DNA of 64,000 nt. It comes from Legionella donaldsonii (GTDB taxonomy: Bacteria > Pseudomonadota > Gammaproteobacteria > Legionellales > Legionellaceae). The DNA is taken from NCBI RefSeq assembly GCF_900452385.1, contig NZ_UGOA01000001.1, forward strand, positions 567,501-631,500. Reading direction: 5' to 3'. Below are positions 19,845 to 28,919 of the stretch, in pieces. The notes beneath the pieces were generated by a model. It was not told the DNA's origin, searched no databases, and saw only the letters and a program-made list of their open reading frames with translations. A program made the position numbers and the translations under genes. Position 1 is the stretch's first letter, and each line of letters opens with the position of its first letter.

Positions 19845-21098
19845 TTAAATTAAATCCTGGAAGCCTGTAAAAAGTGGTAAGTCTCGCTCTTCTCTATTTA
19901 GTTGCAGTAAGCAATCGACCACTTTTGCTAGCTGTTCTGGTGGATGATTAGTGCTGACTGATAAGCGAATTAATGCCTTATTTTTTGGGGTTGCTGGAGC
20001 ACAAAAGACTGCTCCGTGAATATCCGCTTCTTCAAGTTTATTACGCAGCCAAATGGTATTTGCTTCGCTGCCAGTAATCAGTGGAATAATTTGTGAATTA
20101 CTGCCACCTAAATCAAATCCATGTTGTAGCAAGGCGTTACGTAAAAATGCTGCGTTATCATGCAACTTCGTTCTCCGCCACTCTTCTTTAGCGATAATGG
20201 CAAGTGAGGCGTTAAAACCTGCCAAATCGTGTGGGGCCAGTGCGGAACTAAAAATAGTGGGTAAGGCAGTGTAGCGGACTAGTTCGATCAAATTCCGATT
20301 TGCAACGATAACACCTCCACGTCCTGATATTGCTTTGGCAAGACTTGCAGTAATTACATCAACCTGGTTAGAAAGACCCAGTTCTGCAACCAGGCCACTG
20401 CCATTGAGACCATTTACCCCTAAAGAGTGAGACTCATCAACAACTAATAAGCAATCAAATTCTTTAGCGAGTTTTACATAGTCACCTAAGGGACTGAGCG
20501 TACCTAAGGTGCTATAAATAGAGTCTACAGCAATGATTCCTGATCCATAACGTTCCAGGCGTTTACGCAGTGATTGTACTGAATTATGCTTAAAAGGGAT
20601 TGGCCTTGCGTTTGCTGCCTTGGCGCCCTCCCAAAAGGACATATGGGTATAAAAATCGAGATAAACCGGGAGATTACGAGAGGCCAGCGCTTGAATCAAA
20701 CCCATATTAGCGCACCAACCTGATTGAGAGAGCAGGGCGGCGGGATAATTAGTTAAGGTCGCAAATTGTTGCTCAGAAGCAGTAAGCAAGCTGTCATCGC
20801 TTAAAAAAACGGGTGATTGCATGGAACCATTACCATGTTGTTGCATAGCTTGGATTTGAGCATTAATGAGTTGGGGATGATGACTAATACTTAAATAATC
20901 ATTACTGGCAAGGCGCAAGGCGTTCGCTGTGGGTATTTTGCCTTTTAGAATGTGAGTGCCTTTCCAGGATTGCTGCACCCGTATTTTAAAATAGCGCTGC
21001 AGGACCGTATTGATAAACCCAGGGAATTTATCCTGTGTTTTTGATAAAGCCGCTTTTTCGATCTTAGCTGATGCGTCTTGAGTATCGTATTTAGCCAT
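19845..21098 (-). CDS. lqsA: LqsA/CqsA-type alpha-hydroxyketone autoinducer synthase
   Basis: LqsA is a PLP enzyme of the alpha-oxoamine synthase family that makes LAI-1, the Legionella quorum-sensing signal. The 417-residue protein shows the family landmarks: LASNDYLSISHHP near residue 63, VVDESHSLGVNG (Asp/His cofactor contacts) and TASLAKAISGRGG, whose Lys should bind PLP. The context with lqsS and lqsR separates it from the housekeeping relatives BioF and Kbl, as does its CqsA-like N-terminus. It is convergent with lqsR, with five bases between the stops. Confidence 0.9.
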   Translation of the reverse strand: MAKYDTQDASAKIEKAALSKTQDKFPGFINTVLQRYFKIRVQQSWKGTHILKGKIPTANALRLASNDYLSISHHPQLINAQIQAMQQHGNGSMQSPVFLSDDSLLTASEQQFATLTNYPAALLSQSGWCANMGLIQALASRNLPVYLDFYTHMSFWEGAKAANARPIPFKHNSVQSLRKRLERYGSGIIAVDSIYSTLGTLSPLGDYVKLAKEFDCLLVVDESHSLGVNGLNGSGLVAELGLSNQVDVITASLAKAISGRGGVIVANRNLIELVRYTALPTIFSSALAPHDLAGFNASLAIIAKEEWRRTKLHDNAAFLRNALLQHGFDLGGSNSQIIPLITGSEANTIWLRNKLEEADIHGAVFCAPATPKNKALIRLSVSTNHPPEQLAKVVDCLLQLNREERDLPLFTGFQDLI

Positions 21099-21240
21099 CG
21101 ACTATCGATCCCAATTATGTATTTGATTCTTAGCGCAACATAACCGGATAAAGATTATGAGTATTCCCAGTAAGTTATAACAAGGTGTTAGGGTACCGTC
21201 AATTTTGCCGGAGCTCGTTTGCTGTGACGATAGCATCTTA

Positions 21241-22872
21241 TCAGTTTTGCCACTCGGCAATTTTTCTAATAACCAGTCCAGAGCCATATAGAACTACTCC
21301 TGTAAGCATAAGGCATAAAATACGAATAATTGTTGGTGTTGCCGAGGCATCGTAAATAAGCGCTTTTCCGGCGGCAAACCCTAAAACAAAGAGAGCTGAT
21401 TTAGCCATGATTTTATCTTTCCGAAAATAAGCGATACTCATCACACAAATAGCATAGAAAAGCCAGGAAGCGGAAACCGCAAGTGAATTATAATCAGTGG
21501 TTAATTGATAAAGCGCTGAGATCGCGAGCAAATGGGCCAAGCCTAACAACAGATAGCCATATTCTTCTTTGCGAGTAATACTGGCGTGGTGTTTTATCAG
21601 CAATACCCAAATGCTACAAAAGGATGCTGTAGCAACAATGAACCAGGCAGGATTAAAATCAGCCATCAAATGAGCAAGCATTCTAAGGTACTCCATGGCT
21701 AAAATAATCAGCACTGCAATAGTAGGTATCAGAGAATAATGTGGTTTTTTCGTTGTTAAATAGCTCACAGGGAGCAAGGCGCTGCCAAGTATTATTACTA
21801 CAAAGAGCCAAGGACGCAGTTCTAGAGGTAAGAGTTCAAGATAGATTGAGTGAAAACAAACGAGCGTAGTAAAAGCAACAATGACTGACTCGCTGTTAAG
21901 GCTGGAAACCCATTTTTTGGCATAAAGGTACAACCCTATAAGCAGACCGGCAAAACCTAATGAGATCCAAGGTGCAAGCCCGGGTTCAATTCGATCAATA
22001 AAATAATATTCCATGGCGTAGAATATAATCAGCACGGGAAAGAAACTCCAGGCTTCTTTTTCTGAGAGTTGCTGACTAGTTAGACGAGTGTAAAAATAAG
22101 TTCCTACTGAGAAAATAATGAAATGCAGAGCCAGTATAAACGCTATCAATAGATCGTTATTGAGATGGAATCCAACTAGTGCGGTAACAAGAATGGATAA
22201 ATAGGCTGCAATCATCGTTAGAAGGCGTGATTGTACCCAGATTGAAATGGTTGCAAAGGTTAGTGAGCAGACGATGAAATAGTAAAGAGAAAAAACAGTT
22301 GTTACATGCAGGCCTAGAATACCTGGTGTTGTATAAGCACCAATGGCTGCGATAATTGCATAAATATCATGCTTAACCTTTATGTAAAGCCAAATACAGA
22401 TTGATGAAATAAGAATTGTCATTGCCAGAGCTGTTTGAAAGGAGGCTAGTGAATAAAGTCCGTAGGCAGCAAAAACAGTGCAATAAAGAATAATAATACC
22501 TGCAGCGGGTAGCAAACTGGCATATTTACGATCGGATTCCAAGAGTTGATAACCTGCACCAATCAAAGCAAAACCAAATAAGGCGGCAAGGCCAATCTGT
22601 TTTTCTGCAGTTAACCAACCCGATTCAAGGGAGAGTTTCAAAATAAACCCTGCTGCCAATACGAAACACACTACGGCAATAAGGCCAAGCCAATTTCCTG
22701 GTTTAGCTGCCGGCAGCGATTCTTTGGGCTGTATAGGCGGTAGTATTGTTGTTATAGATGTTGCCTCGACCCAAGGAGATTCTGTGGTGTTACTTAAATG
22801 ATTCTCAATAAGGCTCAGGCGCATTTCGATAGCGCATAATCGTTCTTCAAGTTTACTTAAATCGATCATCAC
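21241..22872 (-). CDS. DUF2339 polytopic membrane protein
   Basis: A 543-residue protein with a short N-terminal helix typical of coiled coil (LEERLCAIEMRLSLIENHL), a Pro-rich linker and about fourteen membrane segments from residue 62 on. This is the architecture of DUF2339 proteins, whose function is unknown. The segment GAYTTPGILG is typical of the family. It is on the same strand as lqsA and ends about 140 bases upstream of it; nothing shows a functional link. Confidence 0.85.
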   Translation of the reverse strand: MMIDLSKLEERLCAIEMRLSLIENHLSNTTESPWVEATSITTILPPIQPKESLPAAKPGNWLGLIAVVCFVLAAGFILKLSLESGWLTAEKQIGLAALFGFALIGAGYQLLESDRKYASLLPAAGIIILYCTVFAAYGLYSLASFQTALAMTILISSICIWLYIKVKHDIYAIIAAIGAYTTPGILGLHVTTVFSLYYFIVCSLTFATISIWVQSRLLTMIAAYLSILVTALVGFHLNNDLLIAFILALHFIIFSVGTYFYTRLTSQQLSEKEAWSFFPVLIIFYAMEYYFIDRIEPGLAPWISLGFAGLLIGLYLYAKKWVSSLNSESVIVAFTTLVCFHSIYLELLPLELRPWLFVVIILGSALLPVSYLTTKKPHYSLIPTIAVLIILAMEYLRMLAHLMADFNPAWFIVATASFCSIWVLLIKHHASITRKEEYGYLLLGLAHLLAISALYQLTTDYNSLAVSASWLFYAICVMSIAYFRKDKIMAKSALFVLGFAAGKALIYDASATPTIIRILCLMLTGVVLYGSGLVIRKIAEWQN

Positions 22873-22993
22873 GTCTTCCCTAGACTGGCATTAATAAACA
22901 GAGCATATTATTTCCTGCTTCTTTTTGCTAACCCCCTAATCTATTTATTTTTATTTAATCGATTCAAGCAACGAAAGAGAGACAATTTTTAAT

Positions 22994-23453
22994 ATGAAAA
23001 ATCTATCTTTGGACGTCTTTAAAATCGCGTTTACAACTGAGCAAGCATTAGGGTGATAAACCTTATTATTGGGTTTTTCTGCCTGGTGATGGTTCAAATT
23101 TAACAATCAATGACAGGAGAGTTTCTCTCCAAATGGTCAGCTGTACTTGTCGAAGCAATAACTGCATTAGATAAGGTCATTTTAGTCGCACATTCAATAG
23201 GCGGAATGTATGCATTGGCTACCGAAAAATTGGAGCGTTTATAGATTGGATTAATATTGATGGATGGTTCAGTGAAACGTAAGTATTCCAACGTCCTAAC
23301 ATTTTGCTCAGAACTAAAAATGCCGGTCATTACCCGTGGATAGAAAATTCGGAAGAGGTTATTGCTGATTTAAAGAGTATTATTAAAAACAAGATTAAGA
23401 TACTGCTAAACAAATACCTTGTATCAAAGAGAGTAATTCAACCCAGGAAATGA
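22994..23453 (+). pseudogene. decayed alpha/beta-hydrolase gene
   Basis: Three reading frames carry pieces of one alpha/beta-hydrolase. The first piece ends at a stop near 23056 and is followed by KPYYWVFLPGDGSN, an oxyanion-loop-like stretch. In another frame KVILVAHSIGGMYALA (from about 23176) is a nucleophile elbow with its Ser. In a further frame NAGHYPWIENSEEV (from about 23319) is the catalytic His region and C-terminus. At least two frameshifts and several stops (for example near 23242 and 23341) separate them, and the middle of the protein is missing. The order on the plus strand is correct, so this is a gene remnant and not chance. Confidence 0.75.
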
Positions 23454-23469
23454 ATTGATTTCCTGGGTT
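23440..23469 (-). terminator. hairpin downstream of purE
   Basis: A perfect 12-bp inverted repeat AACCCAGGAAAT/ATTTCCTGGGTT with a 6-base loop lies 34 bases after the purE stop. On the minus strand it is followed by a weak T-rich stretch, so it probably ends the purE transcript. It also overlaps the end of the hydrolase remnant. Confidence 0.6.
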
Positions 23470-23502
23470 GACCTCAGGTAATGGCAACTGCTTAACCAGT
23501 TA

Positions 23503-23994
23503 TTATCTAATTTCAGAATCTTCCAGTATTTTTTTTGCCTGGTTGGCTCGATATTGTTGTATGAGAGTTCGGTATTGAGGGTATTTGTTACCGAGGATTG
23601 TGGTAGCCAACACAGCAGAATTAATTGCACCAGCTTTTCCGACAGCAAGCGTGCCAACAGGAATTCCAGCAGGCATTTGGACAATAGATAAAAGAGCATC
23701 CAGACCATTGGTAAATGTTGATGAAGGCATGGGAACGCCCAAGACTGGTAATAGGGTTTTGGCTGCAATAACCCCTGGTAAATGCGCAGCTCCACCAGCA
23801 GCGGCAATAATCACTTCGATCCCATTTTGTTCAGCGGATTGAATGTAAGTAAATAAAGCATCAGGAGTACGATGTGCTGAAAGTACTCGCACTTCGTGAG
23901 GAACATCAAATTTTTCAAGCATGAGACTGGCTTCTTCCATAATGGACCAATCTGATTTTGATCCCATTAAAATAGATACTAGTGTTTTTGACAT
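23503..23994 (-). CDS. purE: N5-carboxyaminoimidazole ribonucleotide mutase
   Basis: PurE moves the carboxyl group of N5-CAIR to make CAIR in purine synthesis. The 163-residue protein has GSKSDWSIM at the N-terminus, SAHRTPD (catalytic His) and AAGGAAHLPG. The ATG at 23994 is preferred to the one six bases upstream because AGGA lies six bases before it. It stands apart from the seven-gene pur operon 3 kb away, and no purK follows it here. Confidence 0.95.
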   Translation of the reverse strand: MSKTLVSILMGSKSDWSIMEEASLMLEKFDVPHEVRVLSAHRTPDALFTYIQSAEQNGIEVIIAAAGGAAHLPGVIAAKTLLPVLGVPMPSSTFTNGLDALLSIVQMPAGIPVGTLAVGKAGAINSAVLATTILGNKYPQYRTLIQQYRANQAKKILEDSEIR

Positions 23995-24056
23995 AATCAT
24001 TCCTGGCTAGTTGTTATTCAATACGCGCAATGCTAATACTATAACGTCAATCCATT

Positions 24057-24093
24057 AAACATCTCATGCTTCTCGCGAGAAGGGGGGATGTTT
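24057..24093. promoter_or_regulatory. 37-bp palindrome between purE and a glycosyltransferase gene
   Basis: AAACATC (24057-24063) and GATGTTT (24087-24093) flank the perfect 14-bp palindrome CTTCTCGCGAGAAG (24069-24082). It lies about 60 bases before the purE start and 200 before the divergent glycosyltransferase. Nested dyad symmetry in a divergent promoter region suggests an operator, but no regulator can be named. Confidence 0.45.
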
Positions 24094-24293
24094 GCAAAAG
24101 AGTTTATAGTAGAATGAACTAGAGTCAATCGATAACTTCGAACGGTGGTTATGAAAAATCTATGAGAACAACTGGGCTGCGGGTTAGATTTTCAGAGTAA
24201 TGATTCTAAAAGGAGTCGATGTTCGCTTTATTTTTTGCAAGTCGACGAGTACTATTATAGCCAAATATCACAAGATCAGAGATATACGATTTG

Positions 24294-25508
24294 ATGATGG
24301 ACTTCAATAACCACCTAATACCCGAGCCAACCCCAACTGGTCAATTAGGAAAAGAAAAAGTTGTTATAATAATTCCGACCTATAATGAAATGTTCGTTAT
24401 TAAGAACACCATTATGCAAGTATTTGCTGCCGTGGAAGCGATTGAGGATTTTGATGTTCATATCTTAATTTTTGATAGCAACTCAACAGATAAGACTCAA
24501 GACATTGTAAGCTCTCTACAAGATGATTATCCAAAATTGCATCTAAAAAGGGAGCAGGAAAAATCTGGTCTGGGATCCGCTTATTTACAAGCAATGAGAT
24601 ATGCTTTAACTGTGATGAATGCTGATATTGTCTTTGAGTTCGATGCAGATCTTTCTCATCAACCTAAATACATCAAGCCAATGCTGGAAAAAATAAAGGA
24701 TTTTGATGTTGTGGTTGGTAGTCGTTATGTGCCTGGGGGGAGTATTCCAAAAAACTGGGAATGGCATCGTAAGGTATTTTCTGTACTGGGTAACTATGTT
24801 GCAAGAACAGTACTAACACCCAAATATAAAGACTTCACGAGCGGCTTTAGGGCAACGCGCCGACGAAGTTTGATTAATGTACTTCCTCAACGTTTTCTTT
24901 CTAATCATTATGCTTATAAACTACAACTACTTTGGTTGTTGCACAAAAGTAAAGCCAAAATTTGTGAATATCCTATAGAATTTATTGATAGAGAAGATGG
25001 AGAAAGTAAATTACCTAAGAACAGTATTATTGATGCTTTACATGTTGTTTTTACTTTACGTTATTATGAGCTCAAACGTTATTTAAAAATGTGTTTAGTT
25101 GGTTTGATGGGTATGACAGTTCAATTTGTCGCGTATAATTTATTTCGCAAATACCTGCCGGCTTTTAATGCCTCACAACTCGCTGTATTAGCGGCGATTA
25201 TTCATAATTTTATTTTAAATCGTAACTTTACTTTTAAGAGCAGTTTGAAGCTTAGCAAATTTTTTGAAATGAAGCGCCTGCTTTGGTTTGGTCTTTATTC
25301 GGTGGTTATGATTTATCTGCAGAGCTATTGGCTTAAATTTGGAATCACATATTTAGGCAGTGGTTTTCTGCAAGAGAATCTGATTATTGGGGTTGGTATT
25401 GGTTTGGCTTCTCTTCTAAATTATTTTGCCTATTCTCGTCATGTATGGCCTGAGCCTAAAGTACTTAATCGTGACGTGCTAGATGATAGTAAGACAACGG
25501 CAACTTGA
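24294..25508 (+). CDS. polyprenol-phosphate glycosyltransferase (GT2) with C-terminal GtrA-like membrane domain
   Basis: A 404-residue protein of the dolichol/undecaprenol-phosphate mannosyl/glucosyltransferase type. The N-terminal GT-A domain (about 22-260) has IIIPTYNE, FDADLSHQP with the metal-binding Asp residues, and GSRYVPGG. From about 268 to 385 there are four membrane segments like GtrA, with NFILNRNFTF typical of that domain. Such enzymes load a sugar on a lipid carrier for use outside the membrane. The first codon could be 24294 or 24297. It overlaps the convergent gene by 44 bases; that neighbour is a GT39-like enzyme that could use the lipid-linked sugar. Confidence 0.87.
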   Translation: MMDFNNHLIPEPTPTGQLGKEKVVIIIPTYNEMFVIKNTIMQVFAAVEAIEDFDVHILIFDSNSTDKTQDIVSSLQDDYPKLHLKREQEKSGLGSAYLQAMRYALTVMNADIVFEFDADLSHQPKYIKPMLEKIKDFDVVVGSRYVPGGSIPKNWEWHRKVFSVLGNYVARTVLTPKYKDFTSGFRATRRRSLINVLPQRFLSNHYAYKLQLLWLLHKSKAKICEYPIEFIDREDGESKLPKNSIIDALHVVFTLRYYELKRYLKMCLVGLMGMTVQFVAYNLFRKYLPAFNASQLAVLAAIIHNFILNRNFTFKSSLKLSKFFEMKRLLWFGLYSVVMIYLQSYWLKFGITYLGSGFLQENLIIGVGIGLASLLNYFAYSRHVWPEPKVLNRDVLDDSKTTAT

Positions 25509-26898
25509 TTAGGTGATAATTCTCAGGAACAGGTTCAGTCTTCAAGGTAAGATACAATGCTTTGCCAGCTTGTGGGGTTACACTAATCATTGAGTTACGT
25601 GCAAGGTAGGCGCCGGTATACCATTTATAATACAGGGCAGGGCTTACTGATATGATTTCATCATTTTTGCAGTAGTTGATTAGATAATTGAGATCTTCTA
25701 GCATGGCTTTATGACGGTTAAAGCCTGAAGAAAGATTTAAAACTATAGCAATACAAGCGACAAAAATCAGGCAACTCAAGCTTGTAAGTGTCTTAAAAAA
25801 CCAAGGTTTACTTTTACAATAATCAGCAATTGTTTTAACAGATTCAAAACAAAAATACATCATTGCCAAGGTAAAAAAGGGTGCTGATTGCATAATATAG
25901 TTCAGTGCTTGTCGATGGCTGATGCCAACTGGCAAGGATGAAACCAATGCCAAGGCGAAAAAGAACCACGCTCTTTTTTCCTGTAAACTGGATTTAAATT
26001 TTTTAACAAGACTTTGCCCTTCAATTTTTGCGGAAATAGCCAAAGATAAAAGAGCAAAAACAGTCACCAAGCGGTAAGGTTTGTAAAAAAGGACAACGAT
26101 ATGTAAGTGGTTTAAGCCAACATAATTTAATTCACGTGTACCAGTAATTGAGGCCAGGAGTTGTTGGGAAAAATATTTTTGTGTATTAACCAGTGCTGCA
26201 GGCACCAATAAATAAAAACCACTCAGTAACAGGACCACAAGAGCGATTAAAAATAGGGTTTCTTTAATACCTTTAACAAGGGCTTGTTGTTCCAGGATAA
26301 GTTTGTTAAGTAGAGGCACTGCAAGAGGGAAAAATGCAGTAGGTCCATTACAAAAAAAAGCGACTAAAATGGCTATAGCACTAATCAGGTATTGGAGAAA
26401 GAAAGCTGATTTTGATTTTGTGTTAGCCAATAAGACTAAACTTGCGAAGGTGGTAAATAAGGTTAGGGTGCTTTCCAGCATATTACTGGTATAGATATGG
26501 TTTAAAGGAGTCAACAACCACAAAAACAATAATAATCCCAATGTCAGGAAACTCGTATTTTTATTTTTTAACCAATACCAGGAAATTAAAGCAAACTGCC
26601 CTAGTGCCATTAAAAATGAATAAAATTGCTCCACACCGAAGCCTTGGCCAAAAAGTCTAAAAAATAAAGACTGGAAATAAAAAACCAGAGGAGGGTGCTC
26701 ATAAAATAAAGGAAAATCAGTTTGAGAGTAGTAAGGTTGCCACAAACTCCCGTAGCCGAGGCTTAAATTCTTAGCGATGGCCGCATAAATAACACCATCC
26801 ATGAACATTCCCTGGCGCGTGAGAGGCAAAATGATGAATATCAACAACAGACTTAAAGAAAAAAAGCAGAGTGGGTACCAGGAACGACTCGAATGCAT
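25465..26898 (-). CDS. ArnT/PMT-like (GT39/GT83) membrane glycosyltransferase
   Basis: A 477-residue protein with about eleven membrane segments and, after the first, a periplasmic loop with GMFMDGVIYAAIAKNL (candidate catalytic Asp) and FYEHPPLVFYF, as in lipid-linked-sugar transferases of the ArnT/protein O-mannosyltransferase type. The neighbour GT2-GtrA enzyme would supply polyprenol-phosphate sugar, and this enzyme would pass it to a periplasmic acceptor such as lipid A, LPS or protein. The acceptor cannot be read from sequence, and a polymyxin-resistance role is not implied. Confidence 0.82.
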   Translation of the reverse strand: MHSSRSWYPLCFFSLSLLLIFIILPLTRQGMFMDGVIYAAIAKNLSLGYGSLWQPYYSQTDFPLFYEHPPLVFYFQSLFFRLFGQGFGVEQFYSFLMALGQFALISWYWLKNKNTSFLTLGLLLFLWLLTPLNHIYTSNMLESTLTLFTTFASLVLLANTKSKSAFFLQYLISAIAILVAFFCNGPTAFFPLAVPLLNKLILEQQALVKGIKETLFLIALVVLLLSGFYLLVPAALVNTQKYFSQQLLASITGTRELNYVGLNHLHIVVLFYKPYRLVTVFALLSLAISAKIEGQSLVKKFKSSLQEKRAWFFFALALVSSLPVGISHRQALNYIMQSAPFFTLAMMYFCFESVKTIADYCKSKPWFFKTLTSLSCLIFVACIAIVLNLSSGFNRHKAMLEDLNYLINYCKNDEIISVSPALYYKWYTGAYLARNSMISVTPQAGKALYLTLKTEPVPENYHLIKLPLSYYHLARHD

Positions 26899-27008
26899 GG
26901 GTTATTTCCTAAATAAACGTCATCCAGTGCCAAAGTATAAAAATGAGGATTCGTAGCTGGCCATTGCAGCAGGCTCACATTCTCCACAAGCTAGTTAAGT
27001 GGCGTGAG

Positions 27009-27602
27009 TTAGCTGCAGACCTTAGCATGTGTGTAGTTTTTTTGCAAGGCAATTGCTTCAACGAGAGCCTGGCCTTCGAGCTGCTGTACGCGGGCTTTTA
27101 AACATTCCGGAGTGTCATTTGGTAAAACAGGGCAGGTTTTCTGCAAAATAATTGGTCCTGCATCGACTTGCTGAGTGACAAAATGAACTGTGCAGCCTGT
27201 TAAGTGGTCAGCGGATTCTAAAACAGCCTGATGTACTGCCAGATCCATAAGTCCTGCGTGAGCAGGCAACAGGGAAGGGTGGACATTAATGATTCGATTG
27301 TGCCAGGTTAAAACAAATGAGGCAGATAAGATGCGCATATAGCCCATTAAAACAACCAGGTCGATATGATGTTGATGAAGTAGTGACGATAAATGATGGT
27401 CAAAATTTTCGCGACTTAAACCTTCTGGATTGACAAATATCGATTTAAGACCGAAATTTTTAGCTCGGGCTAGAATTCCTGCCTCAATTTTATTACTGAG
27501 CACCAAAGTGATGGTAGCACTCAGTTGCCCCTTAGCGATTGCAGTCACAAGTGCGTCGAGATTGCTGCCACGTGTTGAACCCAGGATGGCTAAACGGATC
27601 AT
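27009..27602 (-). CDS. purN: phosphoribosylglycinamide formyltransferase
   Basis: PurN transfers a formyl group from 10-formyl-THF to GAR. The 197-residue protein has GSTRGSNLDAL at the N-terminus, NVHPSLLPAHAG (catalytic Asn/His region) and GCTVHFVTQQVDAGPII with the catalytic Asp. It is the last gene of the pur operon and overlaps purD by four bases. Confidence 0.96.
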   Translation of the reverse strand: MIRLAILGSTRGSNLDALVTAIAKGQLSATITLVLSNKIEAGILARAKNFGLKSIFVNPEGLSRENFDHHLSSLLHQHHIDLVVLMGYMRILSASFVLTWHNRIINVHPSLLPAHAGLMDLAVHQAVLESADHLTGCTVHFVTQQVDAGPIILQKTCPVLPNDTPECLKARVQQLEGQALVEAIALQKNYTHAKVCS

Positions 27603-28915
27603 AAATTTCGGCGCCTTGCCATATCGTCAATACGATACTGGATTAATGGTTGAGTACCAATATCCTGACGGTGAAATAAAGGGCCATCAATACGAGAAAT
27701 TTCATTTTCAGCATGCATTTCTGCAGTAAAAATAGTATCTGCAATGCCAACATAGGCTGCAGTCCTTGCACCCGCAGCAAAAATTTGGTTATCAATTTGG
27801 TTAACGGAGGCAAGGTACAAATTTCCCTGTTGTTGTATTTTACTGAAATCAACAACAAAATTTTTAATAGGGTTATCTGGATAACCTTGAGGCACAGCGT
27901 ATTTACAAACGGTAGCCTGCGGTGAAAATTTGATTTCTGCTTCGTTGAGTTTCCCGCTTATCATTGCCTGGCAAATTGCCAAAAAATCTGTTTCTAAAAT
28001 GGATAGCACATTTAAAGCTTCCGGATCACCAAAGCGGGCATTAAATTCAATAACGAATATACCTTCTTTAGTTGCAATAAAACTGCCGTATAAAATACCG
28101 ATGTATTTTTCGTCGAATTCGCGTGATAAAGCTTGAAAAACTGCCTGGTTAATAGCAAAAGCCTGGTTAATTTCATGTTCTGTTAAAAAAGGTAAGCGAT
28201 GATTAGAATCGGAATAACTTCCCATTCCTCCTGTATTAGGGCCTTTATCCCCATCATAAGCGCGTTTATGATCTTGGACTAAAGGCATTGGAACCAGTTT
28301 TTCACCATCGGCAAAGCACATGAAGGAAAATTCTTGGCCGAGGAGTTTTTCTTCGACAAGGAAGGTTTGATTTTTAGCTATAATATCCTGGCAAAAAACG
28401 TTAGCTTCGGCAAACGACTGTAACTGTTCTCCGGCCACTTTGACGCCTTTACCACTCATTAACCCATTTGCCTTAATAACATAGTTGCCTTCGCCCAATT
28501 CATGAAGAAAGCTATCAAGATTGGTGAGACTAGAGAATTTTTGGTAACGAGGTAAGCCTGGAATATGGTATTGCTGCATGAGGTCGCGAGCAAATTCCTT
28601 ACTTGTTTCAATTTGTGCGAGCGCTTTTTTAGGTCCAATAGTTGGAATACCTGCTTGCCATAGAATATCAGCCATCCCTTTTTCCAGTGGCGCTTCGGGG
28701 CCAACAATAGCTAGCTCTATTTTCCATTGTTTTGCCTGGGCTAAGACAGCGGCGCAAGCGGTGATATCACCTGTACAATAATCAGCGGTGAGTGGTTTGA
28801 TGGCTGGATTAACAGAGCTGGCATAGCAATACAATTGCGTCTTTTGTGGTGAGCGATAAAGCGCGTTGATTATCGCGTGTTCACGTGCGCCTGAACCAAT
28901 AACAAGGATCTTCAT
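27599..28915 (-). CDS. purD: phosphoribosylamine--glycine ligase
   Basis: PurD joins phosphoribosylamine and glycine using ATP. The 438-residue protein starts with KILVIGSGAREHAI; the ATP-grasp domain has KANGLMSGKGV, GPNTGGMGSYS and EFNARFGDPEA. Its start lies four bases after the purF stop and its stop overlaps purN, consistent with one transcript. Confidence 0.97.
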   Translation of the reverse strand: MKILVIGSGAREHAIINALYRSPQKTQLYCYASSVNPAIKPLTADYCTGDITACAAVLAQAKQWKIELAIVGPEAPLEKGMADILWQAGIPTIGPKKALAQIETSKEFARDLMQQYHIPGLPRYQKFSSLTNLDSFLHELGEGNYVIKANGLMSGKGVKVAGEQLQSFAEANVFCQDIIAKNQTFLVEEKLLGQEFSFMCFADGEKLVPMPLVQDHKRAYDGDKGPNTGGMGSYSDSNHRLPFLTEHEINQAFAINQAVFQALSREFDEKYIGILYGSFIATKEGIFVIEFNARFGDPEALNVLSILETDFLAICQAMISGKLNEAEIKFSPQATVCKYAVPQGYPDNPIKNFVVDFSKIQQQGNLYLASVNQIDNQIFAAGARTAAYVGIADTIFTAEMHAENEISRIDGPLFHRQDIGTQPLIQYRIDDMARRRNL

Positions 28916-28919
28916 TGTC

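Noticed and set aside
21102-21287. 61-residue minus-strand frame after the DUF2339 gene
   Set aside because: It overlaps the end of the DUF2339 gene, has no good ribosome site and no family likeness.
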